The position numbers and the translations under genes are program-made. A stretch of DNA of 45,880 nucleotides from an uncultured Burkholderiales bacterium (lineage in GTDB: Bacteria; Pseudomonadota; Gammaproteobacteria; Burkholderiales; Thiobacillaceae): contig CALHRD010000019.1 in assembly GCA_938038385.1 (NCBI GenBank), positions 1-45,880 of the forward strand. Reading direction: 5' to 3'. The notes beneath the pieces are model-generated. The model was not told where the DNA came from, made no database searches, and saw nothing but the letters and a program-made list of their open reading frames with translations. Below, one piece after another: positions 1 to 9,244 of this stretch (position 1 is its first letter; each line of letters begins with the position of its first letter).

Positions 1-507
1 GTCGCCGAGTTCGCCGATCCGAACGTCTACATGCGCTGGCTCGCCGCCACCATGGACCCGAACTTCTACACGGCGCTGCTGACCACCATGACCGATCCGG
101 GCAAGATGATGCGCTGGGCCATGCTGCCGATGGATCCCAAGATGTGGGGCATGATGATGAACACCCTCAACCCCGCCATGTACATGAAGTGGATGATGGC
201 CCCGCTCGATCCCAAGGCCATCAACCTGATGGTGGCGCCGATGAACCCCAACTACTACATGGGCTGGATGGGCGCCGGCATGGATCCCAAGACCTACGGT
301 CCGATGTGGGCGGGTTTCCTGAACCCGACCGGCTACAGCGTCGCCCCTGCCGCGACCAGCAATCCATGGGGCAGCACGGGTTACGGCGCCGCTCCGGCCA
401 CTGGCAGCGCGCCGGCCGTGTTCAACCCGTTCGATCCCAATGCCTGGTCCCAGTTGTTCGCGGTTCCCGGCACGCCTGCACCCGCTGCACAACCCGCGCA
501 GAAGTAA
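1..507 (+). CDS. Met-rich tandem-repeat protein, 5' truncated
   Basis: The open frame runs in from the window edge, so the N-terminus is missing; 168 codons are visible and end in TAA. From residue 6 to 108 the protein is a tandem repeat: an Asp-Pro or Asn-Pro pair occurs at visible residues 6, 19, 32, 45, 57, 70, 82, 95 and 108, a period of 12-13. Most units follow the pattern [DN]P-x-x-[YW]-x-x-[WM]-M. Met, Trp and Tyr are strongly enriched. The last 55 residues are Ala/Pro/Gly-rich and contain one more DPNAW. I do not recognise a family. A structural or granule-coating role, for example sulfur-globule-like, is only a guess from composition and from the sulfur genes elsewhere in the window. 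A strong terminator follows. Confidence 0.75.
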   Translation, partial: VAEFADPNVYMRWLAATMDPNFYTALLTTMTDPGKMMRWAMLPMDPKMWGMMMNTLNPAMYMKWMMAPLDPKAINLMVAPMNPNYYMGWMGAGMDPKTYGPMWAGFLNPTGYSVAPAATSNPWGSTGYGAAPATGSAPAVFNPFDPNAWSQLFAVPGTPAPAAQPAQK

Positions 508-528
508 CCGGTCCAAGACCTTGGAAGA

Positions 529-556
529 CGGCTGCCCCAGGGCAGCCGTTTTTTTT
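529..556 (+). terminator. Rho-independent terminator
   Basis: An 8-bp perfect stem (CGGCTGCC/GGCAGCCG) with a CCAG loop is followed directly by eight T residues. It lies 22 bases after the stop of the repeat protein and should end that transcript. Confidence 0.9.
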
Positions 557-630
557 GCCCCTGGCGCGAGGCAAACCCGCCGTCTCGATTCCAAGGCTTA
601 AAGTTGCGGGCGGTAGTGACCGTTAGAAGC

Positions 631-751
631 TGACCTGAATCCGTATCGATGCTGCCGGTTGCCTCGTAGGTCGGGCTTCAGCCCGACACCCAACCCGTCG
701 CACCAGAGTCCGACCTACACCGGGTTGGTCGTGATCAACACGGAATCAGGG
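631..751 (+). repeat. Dispersed palindromic repeat, copy A
   Basis: About 120 bases that recur at 9100-9217 (inverted) and, in a shorter form, at 31241-31327 (inverted). The core is the palindrome GTCGGGCTTCAGCCCGAC. The flanks are also conserved: a GATGCTGCCGGTTGCC side, a CCCAACCCGTCGCACC side and a GGGTTGGTCGTGATCAAC tail. It encodes nothing evident and looks like a REP-like intergenic element. It ends 35 bases before the HDOD gene. Confidence 0.85.
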
Positions 752-786
752 CTGAGGTATACGCCGGGTTTGTCGAGGGAGTTGCC

Positions 787-1665
787 ATGTCGTCACTGAT
801 CGAGTTGTACAAGAACGTGGAGTCCGTACTGGAAAAGATGGAGATCCCGCCGCGTCCGGGCATTCTGGACCAGATCTTCCTGGAGACCCGCCAGGAGGAG
901 CCCGACTTCCTCAGGCTGGCCTCGCTGATCAGCGAGGACATGACCCTCTCGGCGAGCCTGATCAAGACCGTCAACTCGCCCTTTTTCGGACTGCAGCATC
1001 GCGCCTCTTCGGTCCAGGATGCCCTCATGCTGTTGGGCCTGGAAGTGGCCTCGCGCATGGTGGCGGGCATACTGCTGCGGCACACCTTCCCACGGCGGCC
1101 GGAGCTGGACGAACTGTGGGACGCGTCCCTGAAGATCGCCGTGCTCTCGCACTGGCTGGCCCTCAGGCTGGGCAGATCACTCGGCTTGCGTCCAGCCGAT
1201 GCCTACACCTTCGGCCTGTTCCGCGACTGTGGTATGGCGGTCATGCAGATCAGGCAGCCCGATTACGCGAATACACTGACGCGTGCGCGGGCCGAGCCCC
1301 GGCTGTCCTTCACCGAGGTGGAGCGATCTGTCCTGGGTATCGACCATGCCGTGGTCGGCTCCAAGCTGGCATCCGACTGGCGGCTGTCGGACGAGATGGC
1401 CTGGGGCATCCTGTTTCATCATGCCATCGCCGAGCTGGACGCGTCCGCCGAAGTGCCGCAGCCGTCTCGCCTGCGCCTGGTGGCGTTGGCCCAGTTCGCC
1501 GACAGGCTGCTGCAGGACAACGCCCAGCTCGCCGTCGATCACGAATGGGACAAGCTGGGACCGCGGTGTCTGGAAATACTGGGTCTGGACGAGGGCGGGC
1601 AAGCCGAACTGTCGGCCGAGGCGGGCGAATTCATACTCGGCGATCTACCCAGGATGCTGCTCTGA
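787..1665 (+). CDS. HDOD domain protein
   Basis: A 292-residue cytoplasmic protein whose sequence fits the HDOD fold throughout. The N-terminal part (about 15-210) has the family pattern PPRPGILDQI, then ASLISEDMTLSASLIKTVNS, then SSVQDALMLLGLEVASRMV. HDOD proteins resemble HD phosphohydrolases but lack the metal-binding residues and usually act in signalling or regulation, not catalysis; the partner cannot be read from sequence. No receiver, GGDEF or EAL domain is attached. The ATG follows GAGGGAGTTGCC, a good ribosome site. It stands alone, convergent with cysS, with dispersed repeat copy A just upstream. Confidence 0.88.
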   Translation: MSSLIELYKNVESVLEKMEIPPRPGILDQIFLETRQEEPDFLRLASLISEDMTLSASLIKTVNSPFFGLQHRASSVQDALMLLGLEVASRMVAGILLRHTFPRRPELDELWDASLKIAVLSHWLALRLGRSLGLRPADAYTFGLFRDCGMAVMQIRQPDYANTLTRARAEPRLSFTEVERSVLGIDHAVVGSKLASDWRLSDEMAWGILFHHAIAELDASAEVPQPSRLRLVALAQFADRLLQDNAQLAVDHEWDKLGPRCLEILGLDEGGQAELSAEAGEFILGDLPRMLL

Positions 1666-1737
1666 AGCGCCTGCGTGAAGCATGGCTGGCAGCAGTTTTA
1701 CATGCCATGGCGCTCATCCGCGGCCTGTGCCGCGAGG

Positions 1738-3114
1738 TCAGTCTCGCCGCCAGGTGGTGCCCTGGGGGGTATCCTCGAGCAGGATGCCGGCCGCTCTGAG
1801 TTCCTCGCGGATGGCGTCGGCCCGCTTGAAATCCTTCGCCCGCCGGGCTTCCAGACGCTCCCGGATCAGGGCCTCGATGCGCGCCTCGGGGTAGTCCTGG
1901 CCGGCGGCAGTGCCGGCTGCCTGCAGGAAGTCGTCCGGGGCGCGTTGCAGCAGGCCGAGCACACCGCCCAATGCCTTGAGCTGCGCGGCCATCTCGGGCG
2001 CGCGCGTCTTGTTGACCTCGCCGGCCAGTTCGAACAGCACGGCCATGGCCTCCGGCGTGTTGAAGTCGTCATCCATGGCAGCCTTGAAGCGGGCCGCATG
2101 GGGCTCGTTCCATTGCGGCGGCAGGGTCGGGACCTCCAGCCCGCGTAGGGCGGTGTAGAGCCGGGTGAGCGCCCCCTTGGCGTCGTCCAGGTGCTGGTCG
2201 GAATAGTTCAGGGGGCTGCGGTAGTGGGCACGCAGGATGAAGAAGCGCACGACTTCGGCGTCGTACTTGGTCAGTACCTCGCGTATGGTAAAGAAGTTGC
2301 CCAGACTCTTGGACATCTTCTCGTCGTCGACACGCACGAAACCGTTGTGCAGCCAGTAGTTCACGAACTTGCAGCCATGCGCCCCTTCGGACTGGGCGAT
2401 CTCGTTCTCGTGGTGGGGGAACTGCAGGTCCTGGCCGCCGCCGTGGATGTCGAAATGCGGCCCCAGCAGGTCGCTGCCCATGGCCGAGCACTCGATGTGC
2501 CAGCCCGGACGGCCGGGCCCCCAGGGCGAGGGCCAGGACGGCTCTCCCGGTTTGGCCGCCTTCCAGAGCACGAAGTCGAGCGGGTCACGCTTGTGCGGAT
2601 CCACTTCCACCCGCTCGCCGGCGATCAGCGCCTCGATGGACTTGCCGGAGAGTTGGCCATAGCTCGGGTAACTGCGCACGGCGTAATAGACGTCTCCGTT
2701 GTCGGCCGGATAGGCATGGCCACGGTCGATGAGGGCCTGGATCATGTCGAGCATCTTGCCCACGTATTCCGTGGCACGGGGTTCCCGGTCCGGCGGCAGG
2801 ACGTTGAGGGCCTGTTCGTCCTCGTGCATGGCGCGGATGAAGCGGTCCGTGAGGGCGGTATAGGGCTCGCCGTTGTCCTGCGCCCGCTTGATGATCTTGT
2901 CGTCGATATCGGTGATGTTGCGCACATAGGTGACCTGATAGCCGGACACCCTGAGCCAGCGCGCGATCATGTCGAACACCACCAGCACCCGTGCATGACC
3001 CAGGTGACAGAAGTCGTAGACGGTCATGCCGCAGACATACATGCGCACCTGGCCCGGGGTGATGGGCGTGAAAACCTCTTTACTGCGGGTGAGGGAGTTG
3101 TAGAGGGTGAGCAT
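1738..3114 (-). CDS. cysS: Cysteinyl-tRNA synthetase
   Basis: Class I synthetase that charges tRNA-Cys with cysteine. The 458 residues match the usual length of about 460. Visible signatures are [18 protein letters not shown] near residues 25-42 (zinc-ligand Cys28 and the HLGH nucleotide-binding motif), [10 protein letters not shown] (second zinc ligand) and KMSKS within [10 protein letters not shown]. The start is placed at [10 protein letters not shown]; the frame stays open further upstream but that part overlaps the usp gene and is not conserved. It is the last gene of a minus-strand operon, 7 bases after usp. Confidence 0.96.
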   Translation of the reverse strand: MLTLYNSLTRSKEVFTPITPGQVRMYVCGMTVYDFCHLGHARVLVVFDMIARWLRVSGYQVTYVRNITDIDDKIIKRAQDNGEPYTALTDRFIRAMHEDEQALNVLPPDREPRATEYVGKMLDMIQALIDRGHAYPADNGDVYYAVRSYPSYGQLSGKSIEALIAGERVEVDPHKRDPLDFVLWKAAKPGEPSWPSPWGPGRPGWHIECSAMGSDLLGPHFDIHGGGQDLQFPHHENEIAQSEGAHGCKFVNYWLHNGFVRVDDEKMSKSLGNFFTIREVLTKYDAEVVRFFILRAHYRSPLNYSDQHLDDAKGALTRLYTALRGLEVPTLPPQWNEPHAARFKAAMDDDFNTPEAMAVLFELAGEVNKTRAPEMAAQLKALGGVLGLLQRAPDDFLQAAGTAAGQDYPEARIEALIRERLEARRAKDFKRADAIREELRAAGILLEDTPQGTTWRRD

Positions 3115-3121
3115 GGCGGCC

Positions 3122-3565
3122 CTAGACCGGGGGCAGCAGCAAAACGGGCGTGCGTGCCGTACGGATGATGCCCTCGGCGACACTGCCCAGCAGCAGGCGG
3201 TCCAGGCCGCGACGACCGTGGGTGCCGGCGACGATGAGGTCGGCCTGCCATTCGGCGGCCGTCTCCGAGACGAGGGGGCCGACGCGGCGGCCGGCGGCCT
3301 CCAGGAGGCGGGTTTCGGCCATGACACCGGCGGCACGGCAAATCTCCCGTGCATCCTCCAGCAGGCGGGTTGCCGCTTCAGAATAGGGCTCGACCGGGAG
3401 TGCGGGCAGGGTCCAGTCGCCGTTGATCGCCAGGGGCATGAACTCCTCCACGACATGCACGAGCAGCAGCCTGCCGTTGCCGTCCCGGGCCAGCCGGATG
3501 GCGGCATCCAACCCACGTCGTGCCGTCTCGCTGCCATCCATGGCCACCACTATGCGTCCGTACAT
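3122..3565 (-). CDS. Universal stress protein (UspA family)
   Basis: A single 147-residue Usp domain. It opens with [21 protein letters not shown] and ends with the ATP-binding type pattern [22 protein letters not shown] followed by TPVLLLPP, as in nucleotide-binding UspA proteins. Such proteins are small cytoplasmic stress factors without a single defined reaction. It lies between glnS (14-base gap) and cysS (7-base gap), so it is probably co-transcribed with two tRNA synthetases, an unusual placement. Confidence 0.92.
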   Translation of the reverse strand: MYGRIVVAMDGSETARRGLDAAIRLARDGNGRLLLVHVVEEFMPLAINGDWTLPALPVEPYSEAATRLLEDAREICRAAGVMAETRLLEAAGRRVGPLVSETAAEWQADLIVAGTHGRRGLDRLLLGSVAEGIIRTARTPVLLLPPV

Positions 3566-3579
3566 TGCGTCCTCGTGCT

Positions 3580-5256
3580 TCAGGGGCCGGTCGGTCCTTT
3601 CGCCCAGGAGTCCTTCAGGCTCACCGTGCGGTTGAATACGAGCCGGTCGCCGGGCCGATGGTCATGGCGATCAGTGCAGAAATAGCCGAGCCGTTCGAAC
3701 TGGTAACGGGTCTCGGGGGGAGCGTCGCGCACGCAGGGTTCGACCCAGCCCTGGACGACCTCCAGGGAGTGAGGGTTGAGGAAATCCAGGAAATCCCGGT
3801 TCTTGTGACCGTCCGGCTCGGGATCGGTGAACAGCCGGTCGTAGAGGCGTACCTCTGCCGGCAGGGCGTGCAGCGCCGAGACCCAGTGGATGACCCCCTT
3901 GACCTTGCGCCCCTGTGGGTTCCTGCCCAGGGTGTCGTGGTCGATGCTGCAGCGCAGTTCGGCCACTTCCCCTTCTTCGTTCCTGATCACCTCGTCGCAG
4001 CGGATGACATAGGAGTAGCGCAGTCGCACCTCCCCGCCCGGGGTGAGACGCTGCCAGCCGGCGGGCGGCGTCTCGGTGAAGTCGTCGCGCTCGATCCAGA
4101 TCTCGCTGTGGATCGGCACTTCGCGGCTGCCGAACTCGGGGTGGTTGGGGTGGAAACCGGCCGCGCGGCTGGCGGTGACGCCAGCCTGAAAATTGGTCAG
4201 CACGACCTTCAGCGGCCGGATCACCGCCATGACCCGCGGGGCCTTGGCCTCCAGGTCCTCGCGGATGCAAGCTTCCAGAACGGACAGATCGACGATGTTC
4301 TCGGACTTGGAGATGCCGATGCGCCGCGCGAATTCGCGTATGCCCTCGGCGGTGTAGCCTCGCCGACGCATGCCGTGGATGGTGGGCATGCGCGGGTCGT
4401 CCCAGCCCGCCACCCGTCCTTCGGCCACGAGCTGGCTGAGCTTGCGCTTGCTGGTCACCGTGTAATGCATCTCCAGCCGCGAGAACTCGATCTGCTGCGG
4501 GTGGCAGCCGATGCTGATGTTGTCCAGCACCCAGTCGTAGAGCGGCCTGTGGTCCTCGAACTCCAGGGTGCACAGGGAGTGGGTGATGCCCTCCAGGGCG
4601 TCGGAGATGCAATGGGTGTAGTCGTACATGGGGTAGATCAGCCAGGCGTCCCCCGTGCGGATGTGATGCGCCCGTTTGATGCGGTAGAGCACCGGGTCGC
4701 GCAGGTTGATGTTGGGGCTCGCCATGTCGATCTTGGCGCGCAGGGTGCGCGAGCCGTCCGCGAACTCGCCGGCGCGCATGCGACGGAACAGGTCCAGATT
4801 CTCCTCCACGCCGCGGCCGCGCCAGGGGCTGTCGCGGCCGGGCTCGGTCAGGGTGCCGCGATATTCGCGCATCTGCTCCGGGCTCAAGTCGTCGACGTAG
4901 GCCAGGCCCTTGCGGATCAGTTCCTCCGCATATTCATAGAGCTGCGGGAAGTAGTCCGATGCCCAGCGTACCTCACCGGCCCACTGGAAGCCCAGCCAAC
5001 GCACGTCCTCCATGATGGCCTCGGCGTATTCCAGCGTCTCTTTCTCCGGGTTGGTGTCGTCGAAACGCAGATTGCAGATGCCGCCGTAGTCCAGGGCCAG
5101 GCCGAAGTTGAGGCAAATGGACTTGGCATGGCCGATGTGCAGATAACCGTTCGGTTCTGGCGGAAAGCGGGTGACGACGGTGGAGTGCTTGCCACTGGCC
5201 AGGTCGTTGTCGATGATGGTGCGGATGAAATGCTGGACCGGGGCGTGGTCGCTCAT
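3580..5256 (-). CDS. glnS: Glutaminyl-tRNA synthetase
   Basis: Charges tRNA-Gln with glutamine. It has 558 residues against about 554 in E. coli. The class I HIGH motif is at residues 40-43 in [15 protein letters not shown], and the KMSKS-equivalent is [11 protein letters not shown]. The C-terminal anticodon-binding beta-barrels are present ([18 protein letters not shown] region, then a second barrel to the end). It is the first gene of the minus-strand glnS-usp-cysS group and is divergent from the TPR gene across about 100 bases. Presence of glnS implies direct glutaminylation of tRNA-Gln. Confidence 0.97.
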   Translation of the reverse strand: MSDHAPVQHFIRTIIDNDLASGKHSTVVTRFPPEPNGYLHIGHAKSICLNFGLALDYGGICNLRFDDTNPEKETLEYAEAIMEDVRWLGFQWAGEVRWASDYFPQLYEYAEELIRKGLAYVDDLSPEQMREYRGTLTEPGRDSPWRGRGVEENLDLFRRMRAGEFADGSRTLRAKIDMASPNINLRDPVLYRIKRAHHIRTGDAWLIYPMYDYTHCISDALEGITHSLCTLEFEDHRPLYDWVLDNISIGCHPQQIEFSRLEMHYTVTSKRKLSQLVAEGRVAGWDDPRMPTIHGMRRRGYTAEGIREFARRIGISKSENIVDLSVLEACIREDLEAKAPRVMAVIRPLKVVLTNFQAGVTASRAAGFHPNHPEFGSREVPIHSEIWIERDDFTETPPAGWQRLTPGGEVRLRYSYVIRCDEVIRNEEGEVAELRCSIDHDTLGRNPQGRKVKGVIHWVSALHALPAEVRLYDRLFTDPEPDGHKNRDFLDFLNPHSLEVVQGWVEPCVRDAPPETRYQFERLGYFCTDRHDHRPGDRLVFNRTVSLKDSWAKGPTGP

Positions 5257-5357
5257 GGGTCGGGTGCGCGGAAGGCGAATGGCTGCAGGGGTATCGGGCT
5301 GTAGTGTAGAATTGGCGCGGTCACCAACCGTACGACGCGGTCAAAAGTATAGCACCA

Positions 5358-6503
5358 ATGCCCATCGATCGATTCGCCCTCGTGTTCCTCGTCCTGCTGC
5401 CGGTGCTGGTCTCTGCCAATACCGATGGCATGCAGGAGGCAAGCCAGTTGTTCCGTCAGGGACGACATGCCAGTGCCCTCACCAGGATCGACGCCTATCT
5501 GGCCGGCAATCCCAAGGATGCCCAGGGGCGCTTTCTCAAGGGGCTGATCCTGACCGAGCTCAATCGCTACCAGGAGGCGATCAAGGTCTTCTCCGACCTG
5601 ACCGCGGACTATCCGCAGCTGCCCGAGCCCTACAACAATCTGGCCGTGCTCTATGCCGCCCAGGGCCAGTACGAGCGCGCCAAGCAGAGCCTGGAGCAGG
5701 CCATACGCACGCACCCCAGCTACGCCACGGCGCATGAGAACCTGGGGGACATCTATGCCAAGATGGCCTCGCTGGCCTACGACAAGGCCCTGCAACTGGA
5801 CGAGTCCAACCTCTCGGCCCAGACCAAACTGGCCTTGATCCGGGACTTGTTCAGTCCGGCACGCGGTTCCGATGCCGCCAAGGTCGAAGCGGCGAAGCCG
5901 GGAGCGGCCAAGGCCCCGGTCAAGACGGCGGCCAAAACGCCGCCTGCGGGGACGACTGCAGCCGCGTCGGCCAGGGACGCCGTGATGGCCAGCCCCGAGC
6001 CTGCGGCCCCTGCCGAAGTCAAAGCGGCGGCCGCATCGGCCTCCGAGCCCGGCACTCAAACCGACGCCGAGGTGATCCGGGAGGATGATGCCTCGCGCCG
6101 GCCCCGAGCCGAACCAGCAGCGGCAAGCGGGTCCACACCATCTCTTTCCGTGTCTGTCTCATCTCCAACCGAGACCAGGACCCTCATCGAACAGAGGGTG
6201 CGGGAGTGGGCACAGGCGTGGAGCCGGCAGGATGTGCCGGCCTATCTGGCTTTTTACGCGGCCAACTTCAAGCCGCCACGGGGGCAGGATCGGGCCGCAT
6301 GGGAGGCGGAACGCAACCGGCGTGTCCAGGCCCCCAGCCAGATCAAGGTCGAGGTCAGCGACCTGCGCATCCAGCTCAAGGGCGACAAGGCCCAGGCCAG
6401 GTTCCGGCAGCGCTACGAGGCCGACCACCTGAAGGGCACCTACAGCAAGACCCTGGACCTGGAATTGCAGGACGGGCTGTGGAAGATCGTCAGGGAGCGC
6501 TGA
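5358..6503 (+). CDS. TPR protein with C-terminal Cds6/SnoaL-like domain
   Basis: A 381-residue exported protein. An N-terminal signal peptide (VFLVLLPVLVSA, about residues 8-20) is followed by several tetratricopeptide repeats to about residue 165, including EPYNNLAVLYAAQGQYERA. A long Ala/Pro/Lys-rich linker (about 170-255) leads to a C-terminal NTF2-like domain of the L,D-transpeptidase Cds6 type (about 268-381), ending in YSKTLDLELQDGLWKIVRER. The next gene, four bases later, is an L,D-transpeptidase with the same kind of C-terminal domain. The pair likely works together at the cell wall, with the TPR part as a binding scaffold; this role is inference. Confidence 0.85.
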   Translation: MPIDRFALVFLVLLPVLVSANTDGMQEASQLFRQGRHASALTRIDAYLAGNPKDAQGRFLKGLILTELNRYQEAIKVFSDLTADYPQLPEPYNNLAVLYAAQGQYERAKQSLEQAIRTHPSYATAHENLGDIYAKMASLAYDKALQLDESNLSAQTKLALIRDLFSPARGSDAAKVEAAKPGAAKAPVKTAAKTPPAGTTAAASARDAVMASPEPAAPAEVKAAAASASEPGTQTDAEVIREDDASRRPRAEPAAASGSTPSLSVSVSSPTETRTLIEQRVREWAQAWSRQDVPAYLAFYAANFKPPRGQDRAAWEAERNRRVQAPSQIKVEVSDLRIQLKGDKAQARFRQRYEADHLKGTYSKTLDLELQDGLWKIVRER

Positions 6504-6507
6504 GGTC

Positions 6508-7740
6508 ATGATCTTCCTGGTCTGGCATCGTCTTCTGGCCCTGCTGTTCGCGCTTGTCCTCGCCTGGCCGTCGCTGGCCGACGACGCTGCGATCAGGCTC
6601 GCCGCCGCCGATACGCACAACCTGTTTCCCTCGCCGGACGCCCTCCTGGCCAAGACCCTGCAGGACATCCGCGCGAGCCGACTGGACACCGCGCTCAACA
6701 ACGTCAACCAGCTCATCTCCATCCGCCCCGATTTCAGGCTGGCCCATCTGATCCGGGGCGACCTCCTCCTCGCCCGCGCCCGGCCATTGTCCACCATGGG
6801 CGAGGCGCCGAGGGCCTCGCAGGCCTCCTTGACCGATCTGCGCGAGGAGGCACGGGTGAGGCTCCTGCGCTATCTCGATCAGCCCGAGCAGGGCTACCTG
6901 CCCAAGCAGGTGCTGCAACTGGCCCCCGAACACAGATATGCCCTGCTGGCGGATGCGGGTCGTGCGCGTCTGTATGTGTTCGAAAACGTCAACGGCGTGC
7001 CCCGTCTGGTGCGGGACTATTACATGACCATCGGCCGCAACGGCACCGACAAGCAGGTCGAGGGCGACAAGAAGACCCCGGTGGGGGTGTACACCATCTC
7101 ACAGCATCTGCCGCGCCAGAGCCTGACCGATTTCTACGGGGCTGGCGCCTATCCGCTGAACTATCCGAACGAATGGGATCGGTTGCACGGTCGCAGTGGC
7201 CACGGCATCTGGATTCACGGCACACCTTCCAATACCTACAGCAGGCCGCCGCGGGCCAGCGACGGTTGCGTGGTACTTGCCAACCCCGATCTCGACGACC
7301 TTGGACGCTACATCGAGGTCGGCAGGACGCCGATCCTCATCGCCGACCGTACCGAATGGGTGGATCCGGTCACCTGGGAGATGCATCGTCAGGAGATCCT
7401 CACCGTGCTGGACCTCTGGCGCACGGACTGGGAGGCGCGGGAAGCGCCGCGCTTCCTGCGCCACTACGCTCCGGAGATGCTGGACAAGACGTGGGCGGCG
7501 AACAAGCGCCGCAACATCGAGAACAAGGCATGGATCCGCGTCGGACTGTCCGATGTCAGCGTCTTTCTCTATCCGGATGCCAGACTTGCAGTCACCAGCT
7601 TCACCCAGAGCTACAGCAGCGACAGCTTCAGCAACAGCACGCCGAAGCGGCTGTACTGGCGCCTGGATGACGGCCAATGGCGTATCGCCCTCGAACAGAG
7701 CCTGCCCAACACCACCCAGCTTGCGGCCCGTGGCCGCTGA
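6508..7740 (+). CDS. L,D-transpeptidase (YkuD) with Cds6-type C-terminal domain
   Basis: Periplasmic peptidoglycan cross-linking enzyme family. The 410 residues start with a signal peptide (LLALLFALVLAWPSLA), then a helical region. The YkuD catalytic domain (about 145-275) carries GHGIWIHGTPS and SDGCVVLANPD; the catalytic Cys is near residue 254, preceded by an Asp where many homologues have His. The C-terminal 110 residues are a Cds6/NTF2-like domain ending in LYWRLDDGQWRIALEQ. YkuD enzymes form 3-3 peptide bridges or attach proteins to peptidoglycan. It is transcribed with the preceding TPR protein. Confidence 0.9.
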   Translation: MIFLVWHRLLALLFALVLAWPSLADDAAIRLAAADTHNLFPSPDALLAKTLQDIRASRLDTALNNVNQLISIRPDFRLAHLIRGDLLLARARPLSTMGEAPRASQASLTDLREEARVRLLRYLDQPEQGYLPKQVLQLAPEHRYALLADAGRARLYVFENVNGVPRLVRDYYMTIGRNGTDKQVEGDKKTPVGVYTISQHLPRQSLTDFYGAGAYPLNYPNEWDRLHGRSGHGIWIHGTPSNTYSRPPRASDGCVVLANPDLDDLGRYIEVGRTPILIADRTEWVDPVTWEMHRQEILTVLDLWRTDWEAREAPRFLRHYAPEMLDKTWAANKRRNIENKAWIRVGLSDVSVFLYPDARLAVTSFTQSYSSDSFSNSTPKRLYWRLDDGQWRIALEQSLPNTTQLAARGR

Positions 7741-7760
7741 TCTCCACAAAGGACTACGCC

Positions 7761-8252
7761 ATGGTCATCCTGCACACCAATTTCGGTCCCATCACCCTGG
7801 AACTCGATGCCGCCAGGGCGCCCGACACCGTCGCCAACTTCCTGCGCTACGCCACCGACGGCCACTATGACGGCACCATCTTCCACCGCGTCATCGATGG
7901 CTTCATGATCCAGGGCGGTGGATTCACCGAGGACATGCAGCAGAAACCGACCCGCGCACCGATCCAGAACGAGGCCGACAATGGCCTCAAGAACACCGCC
8001 TACAGCATCGCCATGGCGCGCACCCCCAACCCGCACTCCGCCACCAGCCAGTTCTTCATCAACGTCACGGACAACCCTTTCCTCGATTACACCGAGCCCA
8101 CCGCCCAGGGCTACGGCTATTGCGTGTTCGGCCGCGTGACCGCCGGTCAGGATACGGTGGATCGGATCCGAAAGGTCAGAACCGGTATGCGCGCAGGCCA
8201 CCAGGACGTGCCCCTGGAGAGCGTGATCATCGAGCGGGTGGAGGTCCGCTAG
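7761..8252 (+). CDS. ppiB: Peptidyl-prolyl cis-trans isomerase, cyclophilin type
   Basis: A 163-residue single-domain cyclophilin that speeds proline isomerisation during folding. Family signatures are YDGTIFHRVIDGFMIQGGGF (catalytic Arg and Phe) and SATSQFFINVTDNPFLDY. No signal peptide is present, so it acts in the cytoplasm, like PpiB. The ATG follows an AAAGGA ribosome site 20 bases after the transpeptidase stop. lpxH follows 31 bases later; ppiB-lpxH adjacency is common in proteobacteria. Confidence 0.95.
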   Translation: MVILHTNFGPITLELDAARAPDTVANFLRYATDGHYDGTIFHRVIDGFMIQGGGFTEDMQQKPTRAPIQNEADNGLKNTAYSIAMARTPNPHSATSQFFINVTDNPFLDYTEPTAQGYGYCVFGRVTAGQDTVDRIRKVRTGMRAGHQDVPLESVIIERVEVR

Positions 8253-8283
8253 GCTTGGTCGTCACCACGGGTAGCCGTTACCT

Positions 8284-9105
8284 GTGAGCGAGCGGGCTGC
8301 TTTCGCGCCCGGCTCGGAAATGACATCCGAGCCAGCCCCCAAGGCCGCCAAGTCGTCCTTGGGGCGGCATGCCGAACGACTTGGGAGCCTGTTCATCTCG
8401 GACCTGCATCTGACCGCCGAGCGGCCGGGGGCCAATGCGCGCTTCTTCCGCTTCCTGATCGAGACGGCCCCGGCCGCCGAGGCGCTCTACATCCTGGGGG
8501 ATTTCTTCGAGGCCTGGGTCGGGGATGATGCCCTGACCGACCCCTTCCATGCCCAGGTGGTCGCGGCGCTGCAGCGGCTGGTTTCGCATGGCGTGCGGCT
8601 CTATGTCATGCACGGCAATCGCGACTTCCTCCTGGCGGAGGATTTTTGTCGCGCCAGCGGGGCCACTTTGCTGACGGAGCCGCATGTCGTGAATCTCTTC
8701 GACCGGCCCACGCTCCTGCTGCACGGTGATGTCCTTTGCACCGATGACCTCGACTATCAGCAGTTCCGTCGCCTGGTGCGCGATCCGGCCTGGCAGGCGT
8801 CCTTTCTCGCCCGTCCGCTGCCGGAGCGTGTGGCCCTGGCGCGGGAGTTGCGCGCCCGCAGCGAGCAGGTCAAAGGCAACAAGCGGCCCGAGATCACGGA
8901 CGCCAACCCCGACGCCGTGCTGAATGCCTTCCGTCAATACGGCGTGCAGCGCATGATCCACGGCCATACCCACCGCCCTGCCCATCATCGGCTGATGGTC
9001 GACGATCGGTCCTGCGAGCGTTGGGTGCTGCCGGACTGGTATGACACCGGTGGCTATCTTTCTTGCGGTGACGATGGCTGTGTTCTGGTCTACCTGGAAC
9101 CCTGA
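8284..9105 (+). CDS. lpxH: UDP-2,3-diacylglucosamine pyrophosphatase
   Basis: Hydrolyses UDP-2,3-diacylglucosamine to lipid X in lipid A synthesis, on the cytoplasmic face of the inner membrane. The calcineurin-like metal motifs are all visible: FISDLHL, LGDFFE, HGNRDFLL and HGHTHRPAHH. The chosen start is GTG at 8284. An in-frame ATG at 8320 is equally possible, since the first 30 residues precede the conserved SLFISDLHL and neither start has a good ribosome site. The stop codon lies inside dispersed repeat copy B, so the repeat has contributed the last codons. Confidence 0.93.
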   Translation: MSERAAFAPGSEMTSEPAPKAAKSSLGRHAERLGSLFISDLHLTAERPGANARFFRFLIETAPAAEALYILGDFFEAWVGDDALTDPFHAQVVAALQRLVSHGVRLYVMHGNRDFLLAEDFCRASGATLLTEPHVVNLFDRPTLLLHGDVLCTDDLDYQQFRRLVRDPAWQASFLARPLPERVALARELRARSEQVKGNKRPEITDANPDAVLNAFRQYGVQRMIHGHTHRPAHHRLMVDDRSCERWVLPDWYDTGGYLSCGDDGCVLVYLEP

Positions 9106-9217
9106 TCCGCGTTGATCCCGACCAACCCTATGTAGCTCGGACTTCGGTCCGACGGCTTGGGTGTCAGGCTGAAGCCCGACCTGCAAGGCGACCGGCAGCA
9201 TCGACACGGATTCGGGT
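9100..9217 (-). repeat. Dispersed palindromic repeat, copy B
   Basis: Inverted relative to copy A at 631-751 and matching it over nearly the full length, including the GATCAAC-GGTTGG tail and the GATGCTGCCGGT side. It begins within the last two codons of lpxH and ends 28 bases before the LexA-like promoter. Confidence 0.85.
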
Positions 9218-9244
9218 GGAATAGCGAGCGTTTGTCGAGAACGT

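Noticed and set aside
3520-5304. Long plus-strand open frame (594 codons) opposite glnS
   Set aside because: It is the complement of a clear glnS with all synthetase motifs; the translation has no family pattern. Long antisense frames are expected at this GC content.
5341-5357. TATAGC just before the TPR gene as its -10 element
   Set aside because: It lies too close to the start codon for a normal leader and no -35 matches at proper spacing.
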